Source: an uncultured Solirubrobacteraceae bacterium (lineage in GTDB: Bacteria > Actinomycetota > Thermoleophilia > Solirubrobacterales > Solirubrobacteraceae). From it: DNA of 33,421 nucleotides. The notes beneath the pieces are model-generated. The model was not told the origin of the DNA. It worked only from the letters and a program-made list of their open reading frames with translations, and ran no database searches. Where the stretch lies: positions 1 to 33,421 of the forward strand of contig CADCVR010000029.1 in assembly GCA_902806205.1 (NCBI GenBank), written 5' to 3'. A program made the translations under genes and the position numbers. This document shows, in pieces, positions 22,907-30,696 of this stretch; within the stretch, counting starts at the first letter, position 1, and the number at the start of each line of letters is the position of its first letter.

Positions 22907-23542
22907 CTACAGCAGTCCCACGCGCTTGGGCGGCCAGTAGGTCGCGAAGGCGCCGCCGATGATCCATTTGGCCGGCACGGGACCCCAGAACCGCGAGTCC
23001 TCCGAGCATTCGCGGTTGTCGCCCATCATGAACCAGTGGCCCGCCGGAATCCGGATGGGTTCGGGGAAGTTCGCCGAAAGGCCTCCTTCGCAGCGCTCCT
23101 GGACGAACGGCTCGGCTCGGCGCTTGCCGTTGCGCACGACGTGCCCGTCGACCACGGCAAGCGTGTCCCCGGGGCCGGCGACCACGCGCTTGATGAAGTT
23201 GTCGTTCGAGCGCCGGGAGACCGGCTGGGGGCAGGCGGCGCCCTCCTGCGGCTCCACGCCGCACTTCGAGTCGCCGCTGAAGCCGGGCTGGTCGTCGGTG
23301 GCCGCAGCCGGCGGGTGGAAGACGATGACGTCACCGATTTGCGGCTCGCTGAATCGCTCGCCGATGCGGTTGACGAGCACGCGCTGGCCGACGATGAGCG
23401 TCGGCACCATCGACTTGCTCGGGATCTGGTACGGCTTGACCAGCAGTGCCTGGATGCCCAGCGCGAGGCCGAGCGCTACGGCCACGATGGCCACGAGCTC
23501 CACCAGGGAGCCCGCAGGAGACTTCTCCTTCTTCGCGCTCAC
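22907..23542 (-). CDS. lepB: Type I signal peptidase, first tandem copy
   Basis: This is a 211-residue paralogue of the next gene with the same layout: membrane segment about 13-36, S44 in SKSMVPTL, K118 in FIKRVVAGPGD, then GHWFMMGDNR and DSRFWGPVP. It carries the same four external cysteines (SKCG, AACP, ERCEGG, RECSED), so a pair of disulfides is plausible. The start is GTG 23542, 22 nt after the rplS stop. Both copies keep all catalytic residues, so the duplication is recent enough for both to be functional. They differ mostly in the exposed loop around residues 82-112 and may have different substrates. Confidence 0.93.
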   Translation of the reverse strand: MSAKKEKSPAGSLVELVAIVAVALGLALGIQALLVKPYQIPSKSMVPTLIVGQRVLVNRIGERFSEPQIGDVIVFHPPAAATDDQPGFSGDSKCGVEPQEGAACPQPVSRRSNDNFIKRVVAGPGDTLAVVDGHVVRNGKRRAEPFVQERCEGGLSANFPEPIRIPAGHWFMMGDNRECSEDSRFWGPVPAKWIIGGAFATYWPPKRVGLL

Positions 23543-23564
23543 CCGGGTGGTTCCGGCGCGGGCG

Positions 23565-24218
23565 CTACTCAGCGGCCCGGACGTCGCCCGTGGCGCCCGG
23601 AGCATCATCGGCCGCCTCGGCCTCGCCGGTGGTGCCGGTCTCGGCGGTCTCCACCACGGTGGCGTCGGAGGCGATCGCGGGCGCGTCGGTGGCCTCGACG
23701 ACCTGGTCCTCCGCGGCGACGACCTCGTCGGTGGCGGCTTCGGCGGCAGCCCCATCCGCCGGGGGCGTGGCGTCACCGCCGGCAACCGCGGCGGCCTCGC
23801 GCTCGGCCTCGGCCGCGGCGGCCTCGGCGGCAGGGTCGTGGAGCAGGCCGGCCTGGACGACCTCTTCCGGACCCGTGTAGCGACGTTCGCGGACGCGGGC
23901 GCGCTTGCCGACGCGATCACGCAGGTAGTAGAGCTTGGCCCGGCGCACGTCACCGCGGGCTGAGACCTCGATGCGCTCGATCTTCGGCGAGTGCACGGGG
24001 AACGTGCGCTCCACGCCGACGCCGAAGGACTGCTTGCGCACGGTGAAGGTCTCGCGCGCGCCGTGACCCTGGCGCTTGATCACGATGCCCTCGAAGACCT
24101 GCGTACGGCGGCGCGTGCCCTCGACGACCTGGAAGTGGACCTTGACCTTGTCGCCGGCCTGGAAGGACGGGACGCGGCGCAGCTGCGCGCGCTCGAGGGA
24201 TGCGATGACGGTGCTCAT
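23565..24218 (-). CDS. rplS: Ribosomal protein L19 with long acidic C-terminal extension
   Basis: L19 sits at the interface of the two ribosomal subunits. Residues 1 to about 115 are a complete, ordinary L19 ([60 protein letters not shown]). About 100 more residues follow, almost entirely Ala, Glu, Asp, Thr, Val and Gly with no predicted fold, strongly acidic where the L19 core is basic. Family members are normally 110-125 residues. The frame is continuous with typical codon use, so the tail is genuine coding sequence. It stands between trmD and lepB with a 153-nt leader of its own. Confidence 0.95.
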   Translation of the reverse strand: MSTVIASLERAQLRRVPSFQAGDKVKVHFQVVEGTRRRTQVFEGIVIKRQGHGARETFTVRKQSFGVGVERTFPVHSPKIERIEVSARGDVRRAKLYYLRDRVGKRARVRERRYTGPEEVVQAGLLHDPAAEAAAAEAEREAAAVAGGDATPPADGAAAEAATDEVVAAEDQVVEATDAPAIASDATVVETAETGTTGEAEAADDAPGATGDVRAAE

Positions 24219-24292
24219 GAGAAGAGGGTCGCGCGCGGGAGGAAGGCTGCACCGAACAAACGTGGGTGCGGCGCGTGCGGCGCTTGATGGTA
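24219..24292 (-). promoter_or_regulatory. rplS leader with candidate -10 box
   Basis: The minus strand reads TACCAT at 24287-24292, giving a leader of roughly 60 nt before the rplS ATG. The leader can form a small GCACC/GGTGC hairpin and lacks a clear Shine-Dalgarno. Autogenous control by L19 is known in some bacteria, but no conserved leader motif was recognised here. The rest of the 153-nt trmD-rplS spacer shows nothing. Confidence 0.3.
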
Positions 24293-24371
24293 GCGAACCA
24301 GCCCGACGTCCGGCGTCGCCTCCCGCGGCCGACCGGCGCCGCGGACGGCAGGCACGGGCGCCCCGATCCGC

Positions 24372-25046
24372 TCAAGAACCGCCGCGCTCCCGGCTGCGCG
24401 CGCGGCGCCAATTGCGGATCTCGGCGTGGTGGCCCGAGAGCAGGACCTCGGGCACCGCCCATCCGCGGTACTCCGCCGGGCGCGTGTAGTGCGGGTATTC
24501 CGGGTTGCCTCCGAGCGCCGCCGAGAAGCTCTCCTCCACCGCGGACTCCACGTGGCCCAGGGCCCCCGGGAGCTTGCGGAGGATCGCGTCGGCGACGACC
24601 ATGGCCGCGAGCTCGCCACCCGAGAGGACGTAGCGCCCGACGCTCAGGGTGTCGGAGGCGAAGTGCTGGACGATGCGCTCGTCGAAGCCCTCGTAGCGCC
24701 CGCACAACAGCGTGAGCGCGGGCTCCGCGGCGAGCTCGTCGACGTAGGCGTCGTTGAGCACCCGGCCGCCCGGGATCAGCGCGATGACCCGGCGCTCGGA
24801 ACGCAGCTTCACGGGATCGGTCTCATAGAACGCCTGCAGCGCCACGTCCATGACGTCGACGCGCAGCACCATCCCGGCGCCGCCGCCGAAAGGCGTGTCG
24901 TCGACCTGCGCGCCCGAGAGCGGCGTATGGTCGCGCGGATTGAGCCTGCGGAAGGCGTGGCCGTCGGCCAGCGCGTTGGCGACGTGGCGCTGGGTGAGAA
25001 ACCAGTCGAACCACTGCGGGAAGAGCGTCACGACGTCGAGCTGCAC
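24372..25046 (-). CDS. trmD: tRNA (guanine-37-N1)-methyltransferase
   Basis: TrmD methylates G37 of tRNAs and prevents frameshifting. At 224 residues it is near the usual 230-250. It has the knotted SPOUT-fold motifs: VVTLFPQWFDWF at the N-terminus, DTPFGGGAGMVLR (about 49-61), LCGRYEGFDERIVQH (about 113-127) and the SAM loop SVGRYVLSGGELAAMVV (about 134-150). The C-terminal domain has PEYPHYTRPAEYRG and PEVLLSGHH. The GTG start directly follows the rimM stop with no gap, so the genes are coupled. Confidence 0.96.
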   Translation of the reverse strand: MQLDVVTLFPQWFDWFLTQRHVANALADGHAFRRLNPRDHTPLSGAQVDDTPFGGGAGMVLRVDVMDVALQAFYETDPVKLRSERRVIALIPGGRVLNDAYVDELAAEPALTLLCGRYEGFDERIVQHFASDTLSVGRYVLSGGELAAMVVADAILRKLPGALGHVESAVEESFSAALGGNPEYPHYTRPAEYRGWAVPEVLLSGHHAEIRNWRRARSRERGGS

Positions 25047-25544
25047 TCAGCCCTCCTCACCGAGGAACACGAGGTCGACGTCGACGGTGCCCGCGCCGAG
25101 GTCGACGCTCCGCACGGCGTCGCGGACGAGCGGGACCAGAAGCTCGCGCCCGTCGGCGCGCGTGACCTCCAGCGCCTCGCAGGAGGGCAACGCCCGCAGC
25201 CGGCTGACCCATCCGACGTCCCTGGCGCCGTCGACGACGCGCAGGCCCTCGAGCTCGGTGGCGTACCACTCGTCCGCCTCGAGTGGCGGGGCGACCGCCC
25301 GCGGGACGAGCATGTCGTGCCCGCGGAGCGCCTCGATCGCCTCGCGCGTCCCGGCCAGCGTCACGCGTACGATCGGCCGGTCGCCCGTCCCCGCGAGCCG
25401 CTCGATCTCGGTCTCGCGGTCCCCGACGCGGACGGCGTTGCCGAGGGCCAGCAGCCCCGGGCGCGCCCCCGTGACGTGGAAGGACCCGTCGAGCCCGTGG
25501 GGACGACCGACGCGCCCGGCAGCGAGCCAGTTCGGCGCGGGCAC
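25047..25544 (-). CDS. rimM: 16S rRNA processing protein RimM
   Basis: RimM helps mature the head of the 30S subunit together with S19. The 165-residue protein has the N-terminal RimM beta-barrel (AAGRVGRPHGLDGSFHV, about 8-24) and a C-terminal PRC-barrel (LEADEWYATELEGLRVV, about 88-104; ELLVPLVRDAVRSVDL near 133-148). Order and strand fit the standard rpsP-khpA-rimM-trmD operon. A 127-nt gap separates it from khpA, with nothing notable in it. GTG start. Confidence 0.94.
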   Translation of the reverse strand: MPAPNWLAAGRVGRPHGLDGSFHVTGARPGLLALGNAVRVGDRETEIERLAGTGDRPIVRVTLAGTREAIEALRGHDMLVPRAVAPPLEADEWYATELEGLRVVDGARDVGWVSRLRALPSCEALEVTRADGRELLVPLVRDAVRSVDLGAGTVDVDLVFLGEEG

Positions 25545-25671
25545 AGACGATCAGACCCTGCGGGTGGCGGCGATGGGACGCGTCCCGGCGCCGCGCGTCG
25601 TCGCTTGGGCGGCGCAGGTCATGGCCGCTAGTAGTCGACCGTCGGAATATTCGCGCGGTACATCACAGCTC

Positions 25672-25905
25672 CTAGTCGACGATGTCCACGAGCACGCGGC
25701 GGTCCTCCTTGACCGCGGCTGCCTTGACGACGGTGCGCAGCGCGTTGGCGGTTCGCCCGCCACGGCCGATGATGCGACCGTAGTCCTCCGAGGCGACGGC
25801 GAGTTCGAGGATGACGGTGCCGTCGTCCTCTTCGAACTGCTCGACGCGAACGTCGTCGGGCGCCTCCACGAGGAGGCGCGCGAGGTACTCGAGCAACTCA
25901 CGCAC
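25672..25905 (-). CDS. khpA: KH-domain RNA-binding protein KhpA
   Basis: This is a small single-KH protein of 77 residues, the usual KhpA length. The N-terminus VRELLEYLARLLVEAPDDVR is typical, and the RNA-binding GxxG loop is GRIIGRGGR (GRGG at 47-50). KhpA, often with KhpB/Jag, binds many RNAs and affects cell size and division in Gram-positive bacteria. GTG 25905 is chosen because conserved sequence begins there; GAAGG lies about 10 nt upstream. It lies 19 nt after the rpsP stop. Confidence 0.9.
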   Translation of the reverse strand: MRELLEYLARLLVEAPDDVRVEQFEEDDGTVILELAVASEDYGRIIGRGGRTANALRTVVKAAAVKEDRRVLVDIVD

Positions 25906-25924
25906 GCCCGGGGCGCCTTCGGCG

Positions 25925-26191
25925 CTAGCTTGCCGCGACGTCGGCAGCCTTCGCCTTGGCGTGCGCCTGCATGAGCCGCTTGACCTGGGCGGTCGGCTGG
26001 GCGCCCTTGGACAGCCACTCCTCGATGCGGTCCTCCTTGAGGACGATCGTGGACGGCTCGGTCTGCGCGTTGTACTGGCCGACCGTCTCGATGACGCGAC
26101 CGTCGCGCGGCGAGCGCTGGTCGGCGACGACGACGCGCCACACCGGATCCTTGCGGCCACCCACGCGGGTGAGCCGGAGTCGTACTGCCAC
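25925..26191 (-). CDS. rpsP: Ribosomal protein S16
   Basis: S16 is an early-binding 30S protein. The 88-residue product begins with the canonical AVRLRLTRVGGRKDPVWRVV and contains SPRDGRVIETVGQYNAQ and RIEEWLSKGAQPTAQVKRLM. GTG start at 26191 with GAGAGGA about 7 nt before it. It is the first gene of the rpsP-khpA-rimM-trmD block. Confidence 0.96.
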   Translation of the reverse strand: MAVRLRLTRVGGRKDPVWRVVVADQRSPRDGRVIETVGQYNAQTEPSTIVLKEDRIEEWLSKGAQPTAQVKRLMQAHAKAKAADVAAS

Positions 26192-26231
26192 TGGGGGTCC
26201 TCTCGAAGCGTTCTTGGGGTACGGCCCGGGA

Positions 26232-26237
26232 AGGGTA
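26232..26237 (-). promoter_or_regulatory. Candidate -10 box of the rpsP operon
   Basis: The minus strand reads TACCCT in the 67-nt ffh-rpsP spacer, 40 nt before the GTG of rpsP. The flanking cccggg repeats could form a hairpin overlapping it. Confidence 0.3.
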
Positions 26238-26258
26238 GCGGCCGGGCGGCTCCCGGGA

Positions 26259-27584
26259 CTACTTCATCAGCTGCTGCATGTCGGGCATGCGCCCGCTGCC
26301 GAGCGACTTCATCATCTTGCGCATCTGGGCGAACTGCTTGACGAGCTGGTTGACCTGCTGCACCGAGACCCCCGAGCCCTTCGCGATCCGCAGCCGCCGG
26401 GAGCCCTTGATGAGCTCGGGGCGCCGGCGCTCCTGTGGGGTCATCGACAGGATGATCGCCTCGATGCGGTCCATCTCCTTCTCGTCGACCTTGAGCCCCT
26501 TGAGCTGCTGACCGGCGAAGCCCGGGATCATCCCGAGCAGGGTGGTCAGCGGGCCCATCTTGCGGATCTGCTTGAGCTGGGCGAGGAAGTCCTCCAGGGT
26601 GAACTCGTTCTTGCGCAGCTTGCGCTCGAGCTCCTTGGCCTGGTCTGAGTCGAACTGCTGCTCGGCCTTCTCGATGAACGAGAGCACATCGCCCATGCCG
26701 AGGATCCGCTGGGCGACCCGGTCAGGGTGAAAGCGCTCGAACTGGTCGAGCTTCTCCCCCGTGGAGGAGAACAGGATCGGCTTGCCCGTGACGGCCTTGA
26801 CCGACAGCGCGGCGCCACCTCTCGCGTCGCCGTCCATCTTGGTCATGACGACGCCGTCGAAGGCGACCGCCTCGCCGAACTGCTGCGCGACGTTCACCGC
26901 GTCCTGGCCGGTCATCGCGTCGACCACGAGCAGGATCGTGTGCGGTTTGACCGCCCCGCGGATCTTCACGAGCTCGTCCATGAGCGACGCGTCGACGTGC
27001 AGCCGACCCGCGGTGTCGACGATCAGCACGTCCTTGCCGTCCATCTTGGCCTGGTCGAGCGCCCAGCGCGCGATCTCGACCGGGTCGGCGTCCGTGCCCT
27101 TCTCGTAGACGGTCGCGCCGGCCTGGCCGGCGACCTTCACGAGCTGGTCGACCGCGGCGGGACGGTAGACGTCGCAGGCGGCGACCGCGACAGAGGAACC
27201 GTGCTCGGAGGCCAGGTGCCTGGCGAGCTTGGCCGTGGCCGTCGTCTTGCCGGATCCCTGCAGACCGGCCATCAGGACGACCGTGGGCGGCCGGGGCGAG
27301 AAGGAGATGCCCGCGCTCGCGCCGCCCATGAGCGCCGCGAGCTCCTCGTTGACGATCTTGACGACCTGCTGACCCGGGTTGAGCTGGCCGATGACGTCGG
27401 CCCCCGTCGAGCGCTCGCGGACCGTGGCCGTGAACTCCTTGACCACCTTGAAGTTCACGTCGGCCTCGAGCAGCGCCAGGCGGATCTCACGCATGGCCTT
27501 CTTGATGTCGTCCTCGGTGAGCGTGCCGTGGCCGCGGACGTCTGAGAGGGTGGCCTGGAGCTTTTCGGAGAGGGCGTCGAACAC
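26259..27584 (-). CDS. ffh: Signal recognition particle protein Ffh
   Basis: Ffh with 4.5S RNA targets nascent membrane and secreted proteins to FtsY. The 441-residue protein has the N domain (about 1-90), then the G domain with GLQGSGKTT (107-115), VDTAGR, and TKMDGDARGGAAL. The Met-rich M domain starts at about 300 (MGPLTTLLGMIPGFAGQQLK, then the SGVSVQQVNQLVKQFAQMRK RNA-binding helices). The C-terminus is short, ending MPDMQQLMK without the usual Gly/Lys tail. GTG 27584 follows a TACACT box by 9 nt. It is close to ftsY (29655), so both halves of the targeting system are together. No 4.5S RNA gene was found in the window. Confidence 0.97.
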   Translation of the reverse strand: MFDALSEKLQATLSDVRGHGTLTEDDIKKAMREIRLALLEADVNFKVVKEFTATVRERSTGADVIGQLNPGQQVVKIVNEELAALMGGASAGISFSPRPPTVVLMAGLQGSGKTTATAKLARHLASEHGSSVAVAACDVYRPAAVDQLVKVAGQAGATVYEKGTDADPVEIARWALDQAKMDGKDVLIVDTAGRLHVDASLMDELVKIRGAVKPHTILLVVDAMTGQDAVNVAQQFGEAVAFDGVVMTKMDGDARGGAALSVKAVTGKPILFSSTGEKLDQFERFHPDRVAQRILGMGDVLSFIEKAEQQFDSDQAKELERKLRKNEFTLEDFLAQLKQIRKMGPLTTLLGMIPGFAGQQLKGLKVDEKEMDRIEAIILSMTPQERRRPELIKGSRRLRIAKGSGVSVQQVNQLVKQFAQMRKMMKSLGSGRMPDMQQLMK

Positions 27585-27593
27585 GGGCGGCCC

Positions 27594-27599
27594 AGTGTA
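27594..27599 (-). promoter_or_regulatory. -10 box of ffh, near-leaderless
   Basis: The minus strand reads TACACT, ending 9 nt before GTG 27584, so the leader would be about 2-3 nt. Confidence 0.45.
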
Positions 27600-27605
27600 G
27601 GCTCA

Positions 27606-27890
27606 GGCGCTCAGGCGCGGCGGACGAGGGTGACGCGCCGGGTTGAGGACCCCACCGCCGCGCAGCGTGTCGTCGGCCACGGTGAGTCCGCGGGGCTGCG
27701 GGATCGCTCGGCCTGGCCGGTCCCGTCAGTGCCTGGGCGACGCGCAGCGCCTGCTGGCGGTCCCCGCCGAAGCTCGTGACATGGGACTTCCCGGTGTAGG
27801 TCTCAAATCCGGTGGCCGCCCTCCTACGGCTCGGTCGGAGCGCCGCGAATGCTAGTTCGTCCGTGCAACGGGTCGGGGCTCCATCAACCA
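27606..27890 (-). pseudogene. Possible decayed gene in the ffh-SPFH spacer
   Basis: The 450-nt spacer (27585-28034) has no intact gene. On the minus strand one frame gives a coding-looking stretch around 27720-27820 (TGFETYTGKSHVTSFGG, then DRQQALRVAQALTG). After it that frame turns Arg-rich, while another minus frame becomes coding-like closer to ffh (IPQPRGLTVADDTLRGGGVL, then a short end). The pattern fits a gene broken by a frameshift. I cannot assign a family; the second block faintly recalls an O-methyltransferase VADNxLxGG segment, but too little is left. The rest of the spacer, 27892-28034, holds only small hairpins. Confidence 0.25.
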
Positions 27891-27994
27891 CTCACGCGAA
27901 TGAACTCATGGCCGCCCCAGGCCGTGATCCATCATCACCGCCCGGGCCCATGGATGTCGTGCGAGTTCTGGTGAGGCTCGTCCCGGGTGCCGGC

Positions 27995-28012
27995 GCGGCA
28001 ATCGTGTGCCGC
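27995..28012 (-). terminator. Possible terminator hairpin after the SPFH gene
   Basis: A perfect 6-bp stem (gcggca / tgccgc) with a 6-nt loop lies 23 nt past the stop at 28035 on the minus strand. There is no T tract. Confidence 0.3.
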
Positions 28013-28034
28013 TCGCGTACGCTGCGTCCACGCG

Positions 28035-29165
28035 CTACCCCGAGGGCGGTCCGGGCGGCGGCTTGGCCGGCGGATCCTCCGGCGCCACCGCGGGTCCGCT
28101 GTCGCCCGGAAGCGAGTTGGTCCCCGGGGGGGCCGCGTCCTGCGCGGCAGCCGCCGCGGCGGCGGAGGCCTCCGCGGCCGCGGCCACGGCGTCCGCGGCG
28201 GCCGTATCCGCCGCCTGCCCGGCGCCGAGCGCGCCCTGCTTCGGCGAGTCGGGGGGCTTGGGTCCGCGCGGCGGTACGGGGGAGCGACCGGCACCGCCGA
28301 GCGCGCCGCCGAGCGCCCCGCCGAGGTTGCCGAGCGCGGTCGAGAACTCCGACGGGATGATGAAGAGCTTGTTCGCCTCCCCGCGAGCCAGCTGAGGAAG
28401 CATCTGGAGGTACTGGTAGGAGAGCAGCGCCTCGTCGGGTTCGCCGGCGTGGATGGCGCTGAACACCGTGTCGATGGCCTCGGCCTCCCCCTGCGCGCGC
28501 AGGATCGCCGAAGTCTTGGCGCCCTCCGCGCGCAGCACGGCGGACTGCTTCTCGCCCTCGGCGGTGAGGATCGAGGAGGTCTTGACCCCCTCGGCGGTCA
28601 GGATCGACGCGCGGCGGTCGCGCTCGGCGCGCATCTGCTTCTCCATCGCCTCCTGGATCGAGGCGGGCGGGTCGACCGACTTGATCTCGACGCGGTTGAT
28701 GCGGATCCCCCACTTGCCCGTCGCCTCGTCGAGCACGACGCGCAGCTGCGAGTTGATGTTGTCGCGGGAGGTGAGCGTCTCCTCGAGCGTGAGCCCGCCG
28801 ATGACGTTGCGCAGGGTGGTCACCGTGAGCTGCTCGATCGCCTGCAGCGGGTTGGCGATCTCGTAGGTCGCGTCCTTGGGTTCGGTGATCGTGAAGTACA
28901 GGACGGTGTCGACGCCGATGGAGACGTTGTCCTGCGTGATGACGGGCTGCGGCGGGAACGCGACGACCTGCTCGCGCAGGTCGATCAGCGGCTTGACCCG
29001 GTCGACGAACGGGATGACGATCGTCAGTCCGGGCGTGAGGGTCCTCGAGTAGCGCCCGAGGCGCTCCACGATGCCCGCTCGGGCCTGCGGGATGATCCGC
29101 ACGGTCCGTGCGGCGACGAACAGCAGAAACACGAACAGCACGAGGGCGACGATGAGACCGGTCAT
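28035..29165 (-). CDS. SPFH/stomatin-like band 7 protein
   Basis: SPFH proteins assemble into large membrane-bound rings and are linked to membrane organisation and protein quality control. The 376-residue protein has one N-terminal membrane segment (about 3-20) and the SPFH domain (about 25-190: RAGIVERLGRYSRTLTPGL, NPLQAIEQLTVTTLRNVIG, LDEATGKWGIRINRVEIKSV). A helical stalk follows with four near-identical 11-residue units (ILTAEGVKTSS, ILTAEGEKQSA, VLRAEGAKTSA, ILRAQGEAEAI). After KLFIIPSEF it ends in a ~110-residue Gly/Ala/Pro-rich tail, longer than usual for QmcA-type proteins. The NfeD-family partner lies 13 nt upstream in the same operon. Confidence 0.93.
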   Translation of the reverse strand: MTGLIVALVLFVFLLFVAARTVRIIPQARAGIVERLGRYSRTLTPGLTIVIPFVDRVKPLIDLREQVVAFPPQPVITQDNVSIGVDTVLYFTITEPKDATYEIANPLQAIEQLTVTTLRNVIGGLTLEETLTSRDNINSQLRVVLDEATGKWGIRINRVEIKSVDPPASIQEAMEKQMRAERDRRASILTAEGVKTSSILTAEGEKQSAVLRAEGAKTSAILRAQGEAEAIDTVFSAIHAGEPDEALLSYQYLQMLPQLARGEANKLFIIPSEFSTALGNLGGALGGALGGAGRSPVPPRGPKPPDSPKQGALGAGQAADTAAADAVAAAAEASAAAAAAAQDAAPPGTNSLPGDSGPAVAPEDPPAKPPPGPPSG

Positions 29166-29178
29166 GGGTGGAGCCCTT

Positions 29179-29610
29179 TCACTCGGTGACGAGCGCCGTG
29201 GCGCCCCTGATCTCGACGACTTCCACGCGGGTACCCGCGGGGATCGCCTGGTCGTCGAGGTAGCTGCGTGCGGTCCAGATCTCCCCGGCGAGCTTGACGG
29301 TTCCCCGGTCGCGGTCGTTGTCGATGTCCTCGAGCACCACGACGGTCTGTCCGAGGAGGCGCTGGGTCCCGGTGCGGATGGCCGGCGGCATCTTGGTGTG
29401 TCGCCGCGCGATGGGCCGCAGGCCGCCGAAGAGCGCCGCCGAAGCGACGAGGAAGACCGCGACGGAGGCGACGTCCGGTGCGCCCGCCGCGTCCACCACC
29501 GCTGCCAGCAGCGCCCCGCCCGCGAAGGGGGCCAGGAAGAAGCCGAGCGAGAGGATCTCTCCCACGGCGAAGGCGACCGCCACGACGATCCAGATCACCC
29601 ACAGTTCCAT
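29179..29610 (-). CDS. NfeD-family membrane protein
   Basis: NfeD proteins pair with SPFH proteins in nearly all bacteria that have them. The 143-residue product is the short form lacking the ClpP-like protease domain. It has two to three membrane segments (about 3-25, 28-45 and 48-70: WVIWIVVAVAFAVGEILSLG, FFLAPFAGGALLAAVVDAAG) and a C-terminal OB-fold domain (about 80-143: LLGQTVVVLED, GTVKLAGEIWTARS, GTRVEVVEIRGATALV). The ATG at 29610 starts directly on the first membrane helix. GAAAGGG at its end serves the downstream SPFH gene. It lies 44 nt after the ftsY stop. Confidence 0.92.
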   Translation of the reverse strand: MELWVIWIVVAVAFAVGEILSLGFFLAPFAGGALLAAVVDAAGAPDVASVAVFLVASAALFGGLRPIARRHTKMPPAIRTGTQRLLGQTVVVLEDIDNDRDRGTVKLAGEIWTARSYLDDQAIPAGTRVEVVEIRGATALVTE

Positions 29611-29654
29611 TGGCGCGGAGGCTACTCCTGCACTTGCCGGCCGCGAAGAACTCT

Positions 29655-30674
29655 TCAGCGGCCGAGCAGCGCGCGGGCGAAGTCCTCGGCGTCGAAGGGC
29701 CGCAGATCCTCGAGGGCCTCCCCCACCCCGATGAGCTTGACCGGGATCCCGAGCTCGCCGGCGATCGCGAGCGCGATACCGCCCTTGGCGGTGCCGTCGA
29801 GCTTGGTGAGGACGATGCCGTCGACCCGGACGGCCTCGGAGAACAGCTTGGCCTGCCGCAGCCCGTTCTGACCCGTGGTGGCGTCGACGGTCAGCAGCGT
29901 CTCGTGCGGCGCGTCGGCGAGCTGCTTGGAGATGACGCGACGGATCTTGGCGAGCTCTCCCATGAGGTGATCCTGGTTGTGCAGGCGCCCCGCCGTGTCG
30001 ATGATGATGACGTCGGCGCCCAGCTCGCGGCCGCGTTTGACGGCCTCGAAGGCCACCGACCCCGGGTCCGAGCCCTCCGGGCCGCGGACGATCTCGCACC
30101 CCGCGCGCTGCGCCCAGCCCGCCAGCTGCTCCACGGCAGCCGCTCGGAAGGTGTCCGCGGCCCCGAGCACCACGGTCAGGCCGAGCTCTGCGTGGAGGTG
30201 GAAGGCGAGCTTGCCGATCGTCGTCGTCTTGCCCGTGCCGTTGACCCCGACGGCCATGATGACCGTGGGCTCGTGGCGCATGTCGATGCGGCCCTCGCCT
30301 GTGCGGGCGAGCTCGGCCAGGAGCTCCGCGAGGCGCTCGGAGAGCTGTTCACCGCCCACCAGGGAGCCGTCTTCGGCCTCCTGCTCGAGCTCGGCGACGA
30401 CCCGGGCGGTCGTCGCCGCGCCGACGTCGGCCATGATCAACGCCTCCTCCAGGCGCTCCCAGGTCTCCTCGTCGACGTCACCCTCGAAGAGGGTCGCCTG
30501 CACCTCTGCCGCGAGCGCCACGCGCGTCTTGGCCATGTTGTCGCGCAGCCGGCGGAAGAAGCGCTGCTTCTTCTCGGGCTGCTCGCGATCCTCCGTACCG
30601 GCGCCGGAATCACCGGGGCTGCCGTCCCGTCCACCCTCGCCGGTGATGAAGAGGTCCTGCCAGTCTCGGGTCAT
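29655..30674 (-). CDS. ftsY: Signal recognition particle receptor FtsY
   Basis: FtsY is the membrane receptor for SRP. The 339-residue protein has a short, charged N-terminal region (about 1-35) in place of the long acidic A domain of E. coli. The N domain covers about 38-130 and the G domain about 135-339, with GVNGTGKTT (143-151), ADTFRAAAVEQL, IDTAGRLHNQ, TKLDGTAKGG and the end GVGEALEDLRPFD. ATG 30674 follows a TAGGTT box by 8 nt, so the mRNA is probably leaderless. It shares a 22-nt spacer with a divergent gene. Confidence 0.97.
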   Translation of the reverse strand: MTRDWQDLFITGEGGRDGSPGDSGAGTEDREQPEKKQRFFRRLRDNMAKTRVALAAEVQATLFEGDVDEETWERLEEALIMADVGAATTARVVAELEQEAEDGSLVGGEQLSERLAELLAELARTGEGRIDMRHEPTVIMAVGVNGTGKTTTIGKLAFHLHAELGLTVVLGAADTFRAAAVEQLAGWAQRAGCEIVRGPEGSDPGSVAFEAVKRGRELGADVIIIDTAGRLHNQDHLMGELAKIRRVISKQLADAPHETLLTVDATTGQNGLRQAKLFSEAVRVDGIVLTKLDGTAKGGIALAIAGELGIPVKLIGVGEALEDLRPFDAEDFARALLGR

Positions 30675-30682
30675 GGGCTGCC

Positions 30683-30688
30683 AACCTA
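30683..30688 (-). promoter_or_regulatory. -10 box for leaderless ftsY
   Basis: The minus strand reads TAGGTT, ending 8 nt before ATG 30674. The whole divergent spacer is only 22 nt, so the ftsY -35 region falls inside the neighbouring gene. Confidence 0.45.
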
Positions 30689-30696
30689 CCCAGGCC

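Noticed and set aside
27585-28034. 4.5S/SRP RNA gene beside ffh
   Set aside because: The conserved GGAAG-containing apical loop and its partner strand are absent on both strands.
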